This document shows, one piece after another, positions 42,584-51,801 of a DNA stretch of 55,949 nucleotides (positions within the stretch are counted from its first letter, which is position 1; every line of letters begins with the position of its first letter). Origin of the DNA: Archaeoglobus sp. JdFR-24 (lineage in GTDB: Archaea; Halobacteriota; Archaeoglobi; Archaeoglobales; Archaeoglobaceae). The notes under the pieces are model-generated. The model searched no databases. It saw only the letters and a list, made by a program, of their open reading frames with translations, and was not told the DNA's origin. The position numbers and the translations under genes are program-made. The stretch spans positions 1-55,949 of the forward strand of contig MTML01000025.1 of assembly GCA_002011215.1 (NCBI GenBank). The letters are read 5' to 3'.

Positions 42584-44080
42584 ATGAGTCAGACAAACTT
42601 GGAATCTGAATCCAGTTCAGCCGAATCTGATGCTACTGACGAAACTGAAACACTCGATAATGGAGATTTTGATTACGTTGTCATGGGTTGTGGTAGTTTC
42701 GGGTTCAGTGTGCTCAAAGAACTTACAAAACGGGGAAAGAAGGTAATTGCTGTTGACTCGTCTCCTGAGAAAATTGAGGTTTTGAAGGATCAGGATTTCA
42801 ATGCCATCTTAGGCGATATTTCTGATGAGAAATTCGTGAAATCCTTCGATTATGATTCAATTTCCGTAGTATTCCTCCTGCTACCATATAATGAGATAAA
42901 TAAAAGAGCAATAAAAGCAATAAGATCAATCTCAAGATCTGTTTTCATAATAGCCCGTGCCGCAAGTATAAAAGAGAAAGAGGAAATGGAGTACCTCGGG
43001 GCCGATGCAGTCATTACACCCTCATCTGCAATGACAAAAATGGCCATAGAGACACTCAACAGAATTGAAACACTCAGGAGAATAAGAAAGTTCAAAGAAG
43101 TTCTGAACAGCATGAAAGATAAAAAACTGGCGATTTTCACCCACGATAACCCGGATCCGGATGCTATATCATCGGCCATGGCTTTAAGAGAGATTGCCAA
43201 GCATTTTGGAGTTGAGGCGGACATCCTGTATTATGGCGAGATCTCACACCAGGAAAACAAGGCTATGGTAAACCTGCTCAACGTTAAAATAACCAGAGGA
43301 GACGAGATAAATCTGATCGAATATGGAAAGTTCGCCCTCGTCGATTCGTCAGCAATAGGAATGAACAACTCAATCCCCAGCAACATAACACTCAACATAA
43401 TAATAGACCACCATCCATCGGAGAATTCGGATGCCGAGTTTGTTGACATAAGAGCCGATGTGGGTGCCACTGCCACGATCATGACCAATTACATGGTTGA
43501 GCTCAACATAGTCCCAAGCAGAACCCTTGCCACAGCTCTTTTCTTCGGAATTAAAAGCGAAACTGACGAATTCAAGAGAAATGCAAGAACCCCAGATTTT
43601 TCTGCAGCAGCCTATCTCTACCCCTATGTTGACCATGAACTGATTGAGAAAATGGAGGGGCCTTCACTATCATACGAGACACTCGATGTTCTGGGCACAG
43701 CAATCAAAAACAGGGAAGTTTTCCCTCCAATACTGATTACCTTCGCCGGCTTTATCAATGAGAAGGATGCCATTTCCCAAGCAGCAGATTATTTGTTAAA
43801 GCTTGAAGGGATATCGACTGTTCTGGTTTTCGGCGTTGTTAAGGATACTGTACACCTTTCTGCCAGAAATGTTGATGTCAGGCTCAACATAGGCGAGGTG
43901 CTCAGGAAAGCCTTCGGAGATGTTGGCAGTGCTGGAGGACACGCTCATGCTGGAGGTGGGCAGATACCCCTCGGAATATTCGGGGAAATTTCCGAAAAAG
44001 ATGTTCTCAGCAAACTTATAAGAGAGGCTGTCAAAAAGAGATTCCTAAATGCACTGGGGATAGAAGGAGTTTCTGAATAA
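42584..44080 (+). CDS. TrkA-N (Rossmann) plus DHH/DHHA1 phosphoesterase fusion
   Basis: The 498-residue protein starts with an acidic, serine/threonine-rich 28-residue tail, then a TrkA-N domain (about 29-150; YVVMGCGSFGFSVLKEL). The DHH domain at about 175-350 has motifs DNPDPDAISSAMAL, ALVDSSA and IIDHHPSENSDAE. DHHA1 at about 400-490 has the GGHAHAGGGQ motif. Such proteins hydrolyse oligoribonucleotides, cyclic dinucleotides (c-di-AMP or pApA) or 3'-phosphoadenosine phosphate. A diadenylate cyclase is encoded at 26.7 kb, so a c-di-AMP role is possible but unproved. The stop codon lies in the first unit of a 21-bp repeat array. Confidence 0.9.
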   Translation: MSQTNLESESSSAESDATDETETLDNGDFDYVVMGCGSFGFSVLKELTKRGKKVIAVDSSPEKIEVLKDQDFNAILGDISDEKFVKSFDYDSISVVFLLLPYNEINKRAIKAIRSISRSVFIIARAASIKEKEEMEYLGADAVITPSSAMTKMAIETLNRIETLRRIRKFKEVLNSMKDKKLAIFTHDNPDPDAISSAMALREIAKHFGVEADILYYGEISHQENKAMVNLLNVKITRGDEINLIEYGKFALVDSSAIGMNNSIPSNITLNIIIDHHPSENSDAEFVDIRADVGATATIMTNYMVELNIVPSRTLATALFFGIKSETDEFKRNARTPDFSAAAYLYPYVDHELIEKMEGPSLSYETLDVLGTAIKNREVFPPILITFAGFINEKDAISQAADYLLKLEGISTVLVFGVVKDTVHLSARNVDVRLNIGEVLRKAFGDVGSAGGHAHAGGGQIPLGIFGEISEKDVLSKLIREAVKKRFLNALGIEGVSE

Positions 44081-44167
44081 TCTGAAGGAGTTTCTGAATA
44101 ATCTGAAGGAGTTTCTGAATAATCTGAAGGAGTTTCTGAATAATCTGAAGGAGTTTCTGAATAATCT
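44063..44167. repeat. Five perfect tandem copies of a 21-bp unit at the 3' end of the DHH gene
   Basis: Units begin at 44063, 44084, 44105, 44126 and 44147, each 21 bp and identical. A unit reads GAAGGAGTTTCTGAATAATC plus T. The DHH gene's last codons (Gly-Val-Ser-Glu-stop) are inside unit 1, so the array lies almost wholly in its 3' untranslated region. Twenty-one bp keeps the reading frame, and the minus strand is open with a repeated Ser-Asp-Tyr-Ser-Glu-Thr-Pro, probably by chance. Confidence 0.95.
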
Positions 44168-44523
44168 GATTTGAATCTAACTTTGAACAATTTTTTGAGT
44201 TTAATATTATCAAATCTTCTAACTACCAAACCTTCTAATTCCTAAAAAACAAATATTTAGACCTTTTACCAATCACAGCTCAGTCAACCTCTGTGATGTT
44301 TTTTCCTGAAACCAATCTACAGGTATTGCAAGAAGAAGTGTGTTAAAATGAATTTAGCTATACACCTCATCTTAAATCTTTGCACTTTGCCCATAAAGGC
44401 CACGTTCCCCGGTTTGAACAATCCTATGTCGAAACCAGTCTTTCCTGTTAGCTGATATAGCTGTTAAGAATGAATAGGAAAAGAAAGCCATATACTAGTC
44501 AGAGTTGTGAATTTGGGAGCAGT
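44168..44523. other. 356-bp spacer between the 21-bp repeat array and the copper regulator gene
   Basis: AT-rich, with T- and A-runs after the repeats (for example near 44211-44220 and 44241-44250) suitable for stopping transcription. I see no gene, RNA or further repeat. A 78-codon plus-strand frame from 44470 is the shadow of the regulator gene. Confidence 0.4.
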
Positions 44524-45072
44524 TCACTCTTCCCCTATTTTTTTAAACTCTCCGAAACATGTCCTACAGCAGAAGATGTAAACTTTGTTGCGGTACTTGT
44601 ATATAATGGGTTCCTCAATAATTTCTTTCCCACAGTAATCACACTTAAATGGAACCTTTATTTTGATTTGTCTCTCCTTTTCTTCGCTCTCTATAACTGG
44701 CATTAGTTCTAAAACTTCAAATTCTGCCCTATCTATAACTTTTCTAAGTTCTTCCATTTTTTCTACTACAACCTTTATGACGTACTTTTTACTTGTAACT
44801 TTATTGATCTCAATTATTTCATCAAATTCTCTAAAATTTTCTGGGTTTTCAGTTTCCACAATCATAACTATCAAGTTTCCTGCATTTTCAAATACTGGAG
44901 AGAGTTTTATCGTGTATTTTTGAATTATCCCTTCTTTTTCCAGCCTCTCCAAACGAGACTTTACCGTTGGTCTACTCAAGCCCAAAAGCTTTGCTAACTC
45001 TGAAATACCGAGCCTTGAATCATCTTTCAGGAGATTGATCAGCTTTAGATCATACTCATCAAGTTTTACCAT
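44524..45072 (-). CDS. Lrp/AsnC-type regulator with C-terminal TRASH metal-sensing domain (CopT-like)
   Basis: The 182-residue protein has an N-terminal helix-turn-helix, DEYDLKLINLLKDDSRLGISELAKLLGLSRPTVKSRLERLEKEG (Lrp type). A middle ligand-binding region follows, and a C-terminal TRASH domain (about 140-178) has the cysteine pattern FKCDYCGKEI...IFCCRTCFGEF. TRASH Cys residues bind metals, and in archaea such regulators control copper P-type ATPase genes. It is divergent from copA, strongly supporting copper sensing. GGAGGG precedes the ATG by 6 bp. Activator versus repressor cannot be told from sequence. Confidence 0.9.
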   Translation of the reverse strand: MVKLDEYDLKLINLLKDDSRLGISELAKLLGLSRPTVKSRLERLEKEGIIQKYTIKLSPVFENAGNLIVMIVETENPENFREFDEIIEINKVTSKKYVIKVVVEKMEELRKVIDRAEFEVLELMPVIESEEKERQIKIKVPFKCDYCGKEIIEEPIIYKYRNKVYIFCCRTCFGEFKKIGEE

Positions 45073-45184
45073 TTCAATCCCTCCAAACCTAACAAATTAT
45101 TAAACATTTCCTGCTTAAATTTTACATTTTGTCAAAAAATAACTTTATTTAATCTTTTAAGAAAATAACTACTGGTGAGTCCAA
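45073..45184. promoter_or_regulatory. Divergent promoter region between the TRASH regulator and copA
   Basis: The 112-bp spacer has an inverted repeat TTTTGtCAAAA at 45127-45137, a candidate operator. TTTATTTAA at 45144-45152 is the likely copA TATA element and GGTGAG at 45174-45179 the copA ribosome-binding site. On the minus strand TTTAATAAT near 45091-45101 may serve the regulator. The operator would lie just upstream of the copA TATA box. Confidence 0.5.
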
Positions 45185-47617
45185 ATGGAGAAAAATATTA
45201 AAATCACCGGAATGAGCTGTGCTTCATGTGTTAAAGCTATAGAAGCTGCCCTAAAAGATCTTGAGGGAGTTGAAGATGTTTCTGTTAACCTGGCAACAGA
45301 GTCGGCCACTGTGAAATTCGATCCTTCCAAAGTTACACTTGAAAAAATAATAGAAACCGTGGAGAGTGCAGGATACGGTGTTATCAGGGAGGATAAAATA
45401 ATAACAGTAAAAATAGGTGGAATGACTTGTGCTTCATGTGTTAAGACTATTGAGATGGTCGTTGGTGAGTTGGCAGGAGTTAGAGATGTTTCTGTTAACC
45501 TGGCAACAGAAACTGCCAAAATAGTTTTTGATCCGAGCATTACAAGCGTGGAAGACATAAGAAGGGCAATAGAGAACGTGGGATATCAGTTCATAGGAGT
45601 TGAGGGCGAAGAGGTTGAAGAGGACATAACCAGAGAAGACCACATTGCAGAAATGAGGAGAAAACTCTCCTTTGCCGCTGCCATAGGCACCATACTTCTT
45701 TTTCTGACATATGGTGGTTACATTGGATTGCCGGTAGACAGAATTCCCTACAACAGCTGGATACAGTTCATTCTCGCGACACCAGTAATGTATTACTCAG
45801 GCAGAAGCATGTTTTCGGCTGCTCTTAGAGCTCTGAGCCACAGAATGTTGAACATGGATGTCATGTATTCCATGGGTGTTGGTTCAGCCTACTTCGCCAG
45901 TGTATTCTCGACCCTCGGTTTTCTGCCGGAAGACTATCTATTCTACGAGACCGCCGTTTTGTTGATGGCTTTCCTCCTCCTTGGCAGAACCCTTGAAGCG
46001 ATGGCCAAGGGAAGGACAAGTGAGGCGATAAAGAAGCTGATAGGTCTTCAGGCTAAGACAGCAGTAGTTGTAAGAGATGGAGAAGAAATAGAGGTTTCCG
46101 TTGAAGATGTCAGGGCTGGAGACATTGTGATAGTTAAGCCTGGAGAGAAGATACCTGTGGATGGTGTTGTAATCGAGGGCGAAAGCTATGTCGATGAGTC
46201 CATGATTACTGGAGAGCCAATACCAAACCTTAAGAAGGTTGGAGACGAGGTAGTTGGGGCGACGATAAACAAAAACAGCGTTTTGAGAATAAAAGCAACG
46301 AGAGTTGGGAAGGATACGTTGTTAGCTCAGATAATAAAGCTGGTTGAGGAGGCCATGGGTAGCAAGCCACCCATTCAAAGACTGGCAGATAAAATCGTGA
46401 CATATTTTATACCAGTCGTTCTGACGATAGCAGTTACATCATTTATCTACTGGTACTTTATAGCAAATGTGCCAGCAGTTTTCGCTTTCACCACACTGGT
46501 TGCAGTACTCGTTATAGCCTGTCCCTGTGCCTTTGGGCTTGCAACGCCCACAGCTTTGACTGTCGGAATGGGTAAAGGAGCCGAGCTTGGAATATTGATA
46601 AAGAATGGAGATGCTCTTGAAATAGCCAGGAAAGTTAATACTGTCATCTTCGATAAGACTGGGACACTCACAAAGGGTAAGCCGGAGGTTACAGACATCA
46701 TAGCCTTTGATGGTGGCGAAGTAGAAGTTCTCAGAATCGCAGCTATAGCAGAGAAAAGAAGTGAACATCCGCTGGCTGAGGCAATAGTGAGGAAAGCAGA
46801 GAGTGAAGGAATCGGTGTTGATGATCCAGAAAAGTTCGAGGTTATCGCAGGTAAGGGTGTTGTTGCGTTGCTGAACAGTGACCGCATACTCGTTGGCAGC
46901 AGGAAGCTGATGGCCGATAACGGACTTGCTGTTGATGAAAGAATAGAAGAGGCTCTTCAGAGACTGGAGATGGAAGCAAAAACAGCGGTGCTTGTCGCTT
47001 CTAATAGCAAAATTATTGGGGTTGTTGGAATAGCAGACACTCTAAAAGAATCTGCCAAAGAAGCCATCAAGGAACTCCACACAATGGGTAAAAAGGTTGC
47101 TATGATAACTGGCGATAACAGAAGGACTGCTGAGGCAATAGCTAAGATGTTAAATATAGATACTGTGCTTGCCGAAGTTCTGCCGCACCAGAAGGCTGAG
47201 GAGGTTAAAAGACTTCAGGAAAAAGGAGTGGTCGTAGCTTTTGTGGGAGATGGCATAAACGATGCGCCAGCTCTCGCTCAGGCAGACTTAGGCATAGCCA
47301 TTGGAAGTGGCACAGATATTGCCATTGAGAGCGGGGAAATAGTGTTGATAAAGGATGATATAAGGGACGTTGCTGCAGCAATTCAGCTAAGCGGCAAGAC
47401 GCTCAGTAAAATAAAGCAGAATTTATTCTGGGCTATGATTTACAACACCTTGCTTATACCCGTTGCAGCAGGTCTGCTGTATCCCCTCTTTGGCATAATT
47501 TTCCGTCCTGAATGGGCTGGAGCTGCCATGGCTGTGAGCAGTGTGAGTGTTGTGACGAATTCACTACTGATGAAGAATTACGTGCCGCCGATAAAAAGAA
47601 AGAAAAAAACCAACTAA
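45185..47617 (+). CDS. copA: Copper(I)-exporting P-type ATPase CopA (P1B-1)
   Basis: The 810-residue pump has two N-terminal heavy-metal domains with GMSCASC (Cys12, Cys15) and GMTCASC 70 residues later. The P-type core has the TM6 motif [16 protein letters not shown], the phosphorylation site DKTGTLTKG, the HP motif [23 protein letters not shown] and [17 protein letters not shown]. Helix 7 has YN ([10 protein letters not shown]) and helix 8 has MAVSS (MxxSS). CPC, YN and MxxSS together define the Cu(I)-specific P1B-1 class. Archaeoglobus fulgidus CopA is the model but has one N- and one C-terminal metal-binding domain; here both are N-terminal. It exports Cu+ from the cytoplasm and is divergent from its presumed regulator. 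Confidence 0.97.
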   Translation: MEKNIKITGMSCASCVKAIEAALKDLEGVEDVSVNLATESATVKFDPSKVTLEKIIETVESAGYGVIREDKIITVKIGGMTCASCVKTIEMVVGELAGVRDVSVNLATETAKIVFDPSITSVEDIRRAIENVGYQFIGVEGEEVEEDITREDHIAEMRRKLSFAAAIGTILLFLTYGGYIGLPVDRIPYNSWIQFILATPVMYYSGRSMFSAALRALSHRMLNMDVMYSMGVGSAYFASVFSTLGFLPEDYLFYETAVLLMAFLLLGRTLEAMAKGRTSEAIKKLIGLQAKTAVVVRDGEEIEVSVEDVRAGDIVIVKPGEKIPVDGVVIEGESYVDESMITGEPIPNLKKVGDEVVGATINKNSVLRIKATRVGKDTLLAQIIKLVEEAMGSKPPIQRLADKIVTYFIPVVLTIAVTSFIYWYFIANVPAVFAFTTLVAVLVIACPCAFGLATPTALTVGMGKGAELGILIKNGDALEIARKVNTVIFDKTGTLTKGKPEVTDIIAFDGGEVEVLRIAAIAEKRSEHPLAEAIVRKAESEGIGVDDPEKFEVIAGKGVVALLNSDRILVGSRKLMADNGLAVDERIEEALQRLEMEAKTAVLVASNSKIIGVVGIADTLKESAKEAIKELHTMGKKVAMITGDNRRTAEAIAKMLNIDTVLAEVLPHQKAEEVKRLQEKGVVVAFVGDGINDAPALAQADLGIAIGSGTDIAIESGEIVLIKDDIRDVAAAIQLSGKTLSKIKQNLFWAMIYNTLLIPVAAGLLYPLFGIIFRPEWAGAAMAVSSVSVVTNSLLMKNYVPPIKRKKKTN

Positions 47618-47660
47618 CCTAAAATTTTTTATATGATATAAAATGTAGGAAACAGAGACC

Positions 47661-49091
47661 ATGTTAAGGGTTTCGAATGTCATAATCGTCACAGCATTGC
47701 TTTTGAGTTTGCTGATTAATGCTGAAACATCTGATGCAATTTCAGTTGAATATACAACATATCCTGAAGCTATCAAGCCCGGAACTACTGGATACATCCA
47801 ATTGAAAATGATGAATCTCGGAACTCAGCCCATCTACAATCTTTACCTATTTCAGGTTAAGGCTGACAGCCCGTTAAAGATATATAATAAATACAGAGAT
47901 CTCGGTAGCCTATATCCCGAAACGGTGAAATCCATCATTCTGAAGTTCGAGGTTCCCGAAACTGCAAAGTCAGGCTTCTATGCGGTGGAGATTCTTTTGA
48001 GGGCCGAATATCACAACTACACCAGCAGTTTCAGGTTCGATGTTCCTATAGAGGTAAAGGAAGAGGGTTTCATCAGATTGAATGTTACGCCGACCACTAT
48101 TGAATCAGATGAAATCTCAAGTATCACCATTGTAATCCAGAATGCTGGAAGCGATGTGAGGGATGTGCGCATCTTCTGGATCGGAGACGGAATCGTGCCG
48201 ATTGGTGAATCTTCCAATCTGTTCATACCGTATCTGAAATCCGGTGAGACTAAGGAAGTTCAGCTCAAAGTTAAAGCTATCACTCTGGGAACTGCAATCC
48301 TGAGGTTTGAGTTTTCTTACTCTGACTTAGCGGGAAATCAGATGAGCGAAAGCTACGTCATTGGGCTGGAAGTGGAGAGCAGAGAAGAAGACTACCTCAG
48401 AACTGCCATACATCCAGAAATTCTCGAGACGGGTAAAGCTGGTAAACTCATCTTTGACATCTCAAACGAAGGTAACGAGGAGCTCAGGAATATCTTGCTG
48501 AGGTGGGAGAGCGAGATCTTACTTCCCACCTCATCTAACACTGAGTTTATAAACTCGATTGGAGTTGGAGAGAGCAGAACAATTTCTTTTGACGTTTTTG
48601 TTGACGAAAACGCAAAACCAGGATACTATCCGCTTGCAGTCAACCTGAAATACGATTCTTCGGGCAATACAGTTGCAGTAAACCGCACCTTTGGCATCAG
48701 GGTTGATGGTAATGTATCAATCGAGACTACCTTTTTCAGAGCAGATGTGGATAAGGTCTTCGTTTCAATCGCAAACACCGGGAACGCTCCGGCCGAGAAT
48801 CTGGTGGTTTATGCCAGTTCTCCTTACGGGAGAGCTGAAGTCTTCATCGGAGACATGGAGCCGGGAGACGAGGAGATCATAGAGGTTGACCAGAGCGGAG
48901 TCGATTCATCAAAGCCTTACAACCTGAGTCTGAAACTTGTTTACAGAGATGTGTTCAATCAGAAGTTTGTAGAGGAGAATCAGATAGTTGTGCATCATCC
49001 CAAGCAGAGCTTTCCGGTGTTATGGCTTGCAGTTGGAGCTGTATTACTTGTAGCCCTATCAGCAGGAGTCTGGCTCTGGAGGAAGGGGTGA
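47661..49091 (+). CDS. Secreted, membrane-anchored CARDB/S-layer-like protein
   Basis: The 476-residue protein has an N-terminal signal peptide (VIIVTALLLSLLINAETSDA), about four Ig-like beta-sandwich repeats and a C-terminal membrane helix (FPVLWLAVGAVLLVALSAGVWLW) followed by RKG. Repeats share patterns such as ETGKAGKLIFDISNEGNEELRNI and ADVDKVFVSIANTGNAPAENLVVY, typical of CARDB/COG1361. It would sit outside the cell and may act as the adaptor for the ABC transporter. It starts 43 bp after copA, and the permease gene begins 1 bp after its stop, so it is joined to the transporter in one transcript. I see no obvious metal-ligand cluster. Confidence 0.82.
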   Translation: MLRVSNVIIVTALLLSLLINAETSDAISVEYTTYPEAIKPGTTGYIQLKMMNLGTQPIYNLYLFQVKADSPLKIYNKYRDLGSLYPETVKSIILKFEVPETAKSGFYAVEILLRAEYHNYTSSFRFDVPIEVKEEGFIRLNVTPTTIESDEISSITIVIQNAGSDVRDVRIFWIGDGIVPIGESSNLFIPYLKSGETKEVQLKVKAITLGTAILRFEFSYSDLAGNQMSESYVIGLEVESREEDYLRTAIHPEILETGKAGKLIFDISNEGNEELRNILLRWESEILLPTSSNTEFINSIGVGESRTISFDVFVDENAKPGYYPLAVNLKYDSSGNTVAVNRTFGIRVDGNVSIETTFFRADVDKVFVSIANTGNAPAENLVVYASSPYGRAEVFIGDMEPGDEEIIEVDQSGVDSSKPYNLSLKLVYRDVFNQKFVEENQIVVHHPKQSFPVLWLAVGAVLLVALSAGVWLWRKG

Positions 49092-49092
49092 A

Positions 49093-50223
49093 ATGGTATC
49101 CATAGCCCGAAAGAACCTCTTCCACGACAGAGTAAGGCTTGTGATAAGCGTCGGCGGTGTTGCCTTCGCAACCATGCTTATCATGACGCTGATTGGGGTA
49201 TATTACGGCATATTTACAGAAAGCACAATGTATCTGATGAATACCAGAGCTGACCTCTGGGTTGGGCAGGAAGGAATACACGACACCTGGCACACTTACT
49301 CCCTCCTTCCAAGAGGGCAGGAGGATGAGATACTGCAGGTTGGCGGAGTTAAGGATGTGCACGAGTTCATAGGAAGGGCTGTAAGGGCCAAAATTTCCAA
49401 AGTAGAGGATAAAGAGGAGACTATTTTCATAATAGGCTTCGATACAAAAAGTGGTGTTGGTGGGCCATGGGAGATTGTCAAAGGAAAGAAGATTCCAAGG
49501 GACGGGCAGGTGATTGTGGATAGGGTCTTTGCCCTCAGAAACAACATAGACATCGGAGATAAAATTGAGGTTGGAGGAATGGAGCTTACCGTTGTGGGCA
49601 TATCGAAGGATACCTTTGTACTCGTTTACTCCTATGTCTTCGTCACGAAGGAAGATGCAACAAAAATATTCGGGGCTGAGGACTTCCTGAACTACTATAT
49701 GGTTGAGGTTGAGAATCCTTTCTTCGCGAAGAAAGTGGCGGATGACGTCAAAAACAGGCTGGAAAAGCTTGGTGTTAAAGTGGATGTTCTTACAAAAGAG
49801 GAATTCATAGACAACCACAAGGAGGTGATAGATGAGAGCTTCAGTGCTATACTGCTACCTCTCGTCTTCATAGGCTTTTTTATAGGCGTTACAGTTATAG
49901 GGCTTACGCTATACACAGCAACACTGGAGAAGATAAAAGAGTATGCCATTCTCAAAGCCATAGGAGCAAATGAGGGTTTTATGATAAAAATAGTTCTGGA
50001 ACAGGCATTCACAATAGCAATGCTCGGATTCGTTGCCGGCACACTGCTATCTCTCTCGGCAGCAAACTGGGTTCCAAACATCGCTCCGGAGTTCTACGTG
50101 GAGATCAACGTGTGGAACATCGCCATATCTTTTGTGTCCATCGTGGCGATGAGCGTGGCAGCATCCCTCATCCCCATCAGAAAGCTGGAGAAGGTTGATC
50201 CCGCAACAGTTTTCCAAGCTTAG
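49093..50223 (+). CDS. ABC transporter permease (FtsX/MacB type)
   Basis: The 376-residue protein has one N-terminal helix (VRLVISVGGVAFATMLIMTLIGVYYGIF), a large extracellular domain (about 45-250), and three C-terminal helices with FtsX signatures: LPLVFIGFFIGVTVIGLTLYTATLEKIKEYAILKAIGANEGFMIKIV, and MSVAASLIPIRKLEKVDPATVFQA at the end. MacB-type permeases work by mechanotransmission, moving substrates or proteins outside the membrane rather than transporting across it. Its ATPase follows after 8 bp. Confidence 0.92.
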   Translation: MVSIARKNLFHDRVRLVISVGGVAFATMLIMTLIGVYYGIFTESTMYLMNTRADLWVGQEGIHDTWHTYSLLPRGQEDEILQVGGVKDVHEFIGRAVRAKISKVEDKEETIFIIGFDTKSGVGGPWEIVKGKKIPRDGQVIVDRVFALRNNIDIGDKIEVGGMELTVVGISKDTFVLVYSYVFVTKEDATKIFGAEDFLNYYMVEVENPFFAKKVADDVKNRLEKLGVKVDVLTKEEFIDNHKEVIDESFSAILLPLVFIGFFIGVTVIGLTLYTATLEKIKEYAILKAIGANEGFMIKIVLEQAFTIAMLGFVAGTLLSLSAANWVPNIAPEFYVEINVWNIAISFVSIVAMSVAASLIPIRKLEKVDPATVFQA

Positions 50224-50231
50224 GTGGTTTA

Positions 50232-50906
50232 ATGCTGATAGAGACAAGAAATGTAACGAAGATATATGGAGCAGGAAGAACAGCTGTAAAAGCAGTGGAT
50301 AACGTTTCCTTTTCCGTTGATAATGGGGAGCTGGTGCTCCTCATGGGGCCGTCGGGCTCAGGAAAAACTACGCTGCTTACGCTGATCAGCGGTTTGCTGA
50401 AGCCCACATCGGGGAACATAAAGATCGATGGCATCGAAATAACCCGACTCAGCCAGAAGGAGCTTGCGAGGTTGAGGCTCGAGAAAATCGGATTCATCTT
50501 TCAGCACTTCAACCTCCTCACAGCTTTGACGGCCTTAGAAAACGTGATGGTTCCTTTAATAATTAAGGGTATGAGGGAAAGTGAGGCAAGAAAAAAGGCA
50601 GCATCTCTGCTTAAAGATTTCGGGCTGGAAGACAGAATGGATCACAAGCCGGAAGACCTTTCAGGAGGGGAGCAGCAGAGGGTTGCTGTTGCGAGGGCTG
50701 TAATAACAGATCCCAACATAATCATTGCAGACGAGCCCACTGCAAATCTCGATTCAGAAAAGGGAAGAGAAGTCATGAAACTAATTAGTAGCATGGTGAA
50801 AAGAGGAAAGGCAGCTATAATAGCCAGTCACGATCCAAGAGTAGAGAAGTTCGCCAACAGGATACTGTATATGGAGGATGGAAGACTGAAAGATGTTCGA
50901 GCGTAG
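50232..50906 (+). CDS. ABC transporter ATP-binding protein (MacB/LolD type)
   Basis: The 224-residue ATPase has Walker A GPSGSGKTTLLTLISG, Q-loop FIFQHFNLLTALTALENVMVP, signature LSGGEQQRVAVARAVI, Walker B IIIADEPTANLD and H-loop AIIASHDPRV. The LolD/MacB class pairs with the FtsX-like permease just upstream. It closes the copA-CARDB-permease-ATPase run. A T-rich site follows at about 50969. Confidence 0.95.
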   Translation: MLIETRNVTKIYGAGRTAVKAVDNVSFSVDNGELVLLMGPSGSGKTTLLTLISGLLKPTSGNIKIDGIEITRLSQKELARLRLEKIGFIFQHFNLLTALTALENVMVPLIIKGMRESEARKKAASLLKDFGLEDRMDHKPEDLSGGEQQRVAVARAVITDPNIIIADEPTANLDSEKGREVMKLISSMVKRGKAAIIASHDPRVEKFANRILYMEDGRLKDVRA

Positions 50907-50968
50907 AAGGATTCGTTCTTAGCAGGACATCGAGTTCAGTATTGAGATAAAAGATAGCTGGAGTTAAA

Positions 50969-50992
50969 ATTAGCTTTTTTATTAGCTTTTTT
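50969..50992 (+). terminator. Duplicated T-rich termination signal
   Basis: ATTAGCTTTTTT occurs twice back to back (50969-50980 and 50981-50992), 63 bp after the ATPase stop codon. Two consecutive T6 runs are a good archaeal termination signal for the cop/ABC transcript. Confidence 0.6.
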
Positions 50993-51348
50993 ACCATCTC
51001 CGACTTGCGATGGAGTTTCTGCACGAGCTTGGACACATCAGAGTCGCCCCTCATGCTTACTTATTATCCCCTCTATCCACTCCTACTCTGTCAGAAAACT
51101 TCTGGCATCGCTACTAACTACCACTTGAGTATGCTCTTATTTTGTTATGTATCGTTTGTAGATCTGATTTATTGAAGATTTCCTCTGTTTCTGCTATGAA
51201 TCCTGTTGATTTCCTTTTATCCTCTCCCATTATCTATTTTATCGCTCTATCGTCGAGTTTCACAACAGGTAAAGTGGGAAATAATTTTGGGAAAAGACAT
51301 GTAAATTTCATCCCAGAAAAACTTAAATTCAATGTGCCTGCGGAGATA
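50993..51348. other. 356-bp spacer before the ribosomal operon
   Basis: No supported gene. Frames on both strands (for example 51142-51408 plus, 50815-51054 minus) lack similarity and good start signals. The minus strand near 51000-51120 shows fragmentary coding-like stretches interrupted by stops, such as VVVSSDARSFLTE, compatible with a decayed gene. I found no tRNA-like fold. Confidence 0.35.
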
Positions 51349-51360
51349 CTTTTAAATAAC
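51349..51360 (+). promoter_or_regulatory. TATA-like promoter element for the L18e-L13-S9-RpoN cluster
   Basis: ACTTTTAAATAA at 51349-51360 places the transcript start near 51383, about 32 bp before the L18e ATG. An inverted repeat CGTGTG-gtt-CACACG (51372-51386) lies at this start region, and GGAAGTGAT at 51402-51410 is the ribosome-binding site. Confidence 0.55.
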
Positions 51361-51414
51361 CTTCTGATGGACGTGTGGTTCACACGATTTAAAGCTTACA
51401 GGAAGTGATCTAAA

Positions 51415-51792
51415 ATGGGTAGAATTAGAAGATTACAGAAAAGAAAAACAGATCCGAATCTTGTCAGGTTAATCGATGAATTGCTCGAGAACAGTTTCAA
51501 AAACGATGCAAAGGTATGGAGAGATATCGCTGAGATGCTTTCAAAACCTAAAAGGCTTCATGCAGAGGTGAATGTTTCAAAGATACAGAGATACGCCAGA
51601 GAAGATGAAGTTGTTGTTGTTCCAGGAAAGGTTCTTGGAGCGGGCAAAATAGAGAAATCGACCGTAGTTGCAGCCCTTGGTTTTTCTGATATTGCAAGAA
51701 GCAAAATTGAATCTGTCGGGGGTAAATGCATCGGAATAAGAGAGTTAATGCTGGAGAATCCGAAAGGTTCAAAAGTAAGGATAATTACCTGA
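51415..51792 (+). CDS. Ribosomal protein L18e
   Basis: The 125-residue basic protein fits eL18/L18e: LVRLIDELLENSFKNDAKVWRDIAEMLSKP, then VNVSKIQRYAREDEVVVVPGKVLGAGKIEKSTVVAALGFSDIA. It is a large-subunit protein of archaea and eukaryotes. It opens the r-protein cluster; L13 starts 9 bp downstream. Length and motifs are normal. Confidence 0.97.
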   Translation: MGRIRRLQKRKTDPNLVRLIDELLENSFKNDAKVWRDIAEMLSKPKRLHAEVNVSKIQRYAREDEVVVVPGKVLGAGKIEKSTVVAALGFSDIARSKIESVGGKCIGIRELMLENPKGSKVRIIT

Positions 51793-51801
51793 GGTGAGAT
51801 T

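Noticed and set aside
43945..44229. Minus-strand frame encoding a repeated SDYSETP protein across the 21-bp array
   Set aside because: It overlaps the coding end of the DHH gene, lacks a ribosome-binding site, and its openness follows from a 21-bp repeat without a stop in that frame.
51142..51408. 88-codon frame upstream of L18e
   Set aside because: It has no family similarity and covers the likely L18e promoter.
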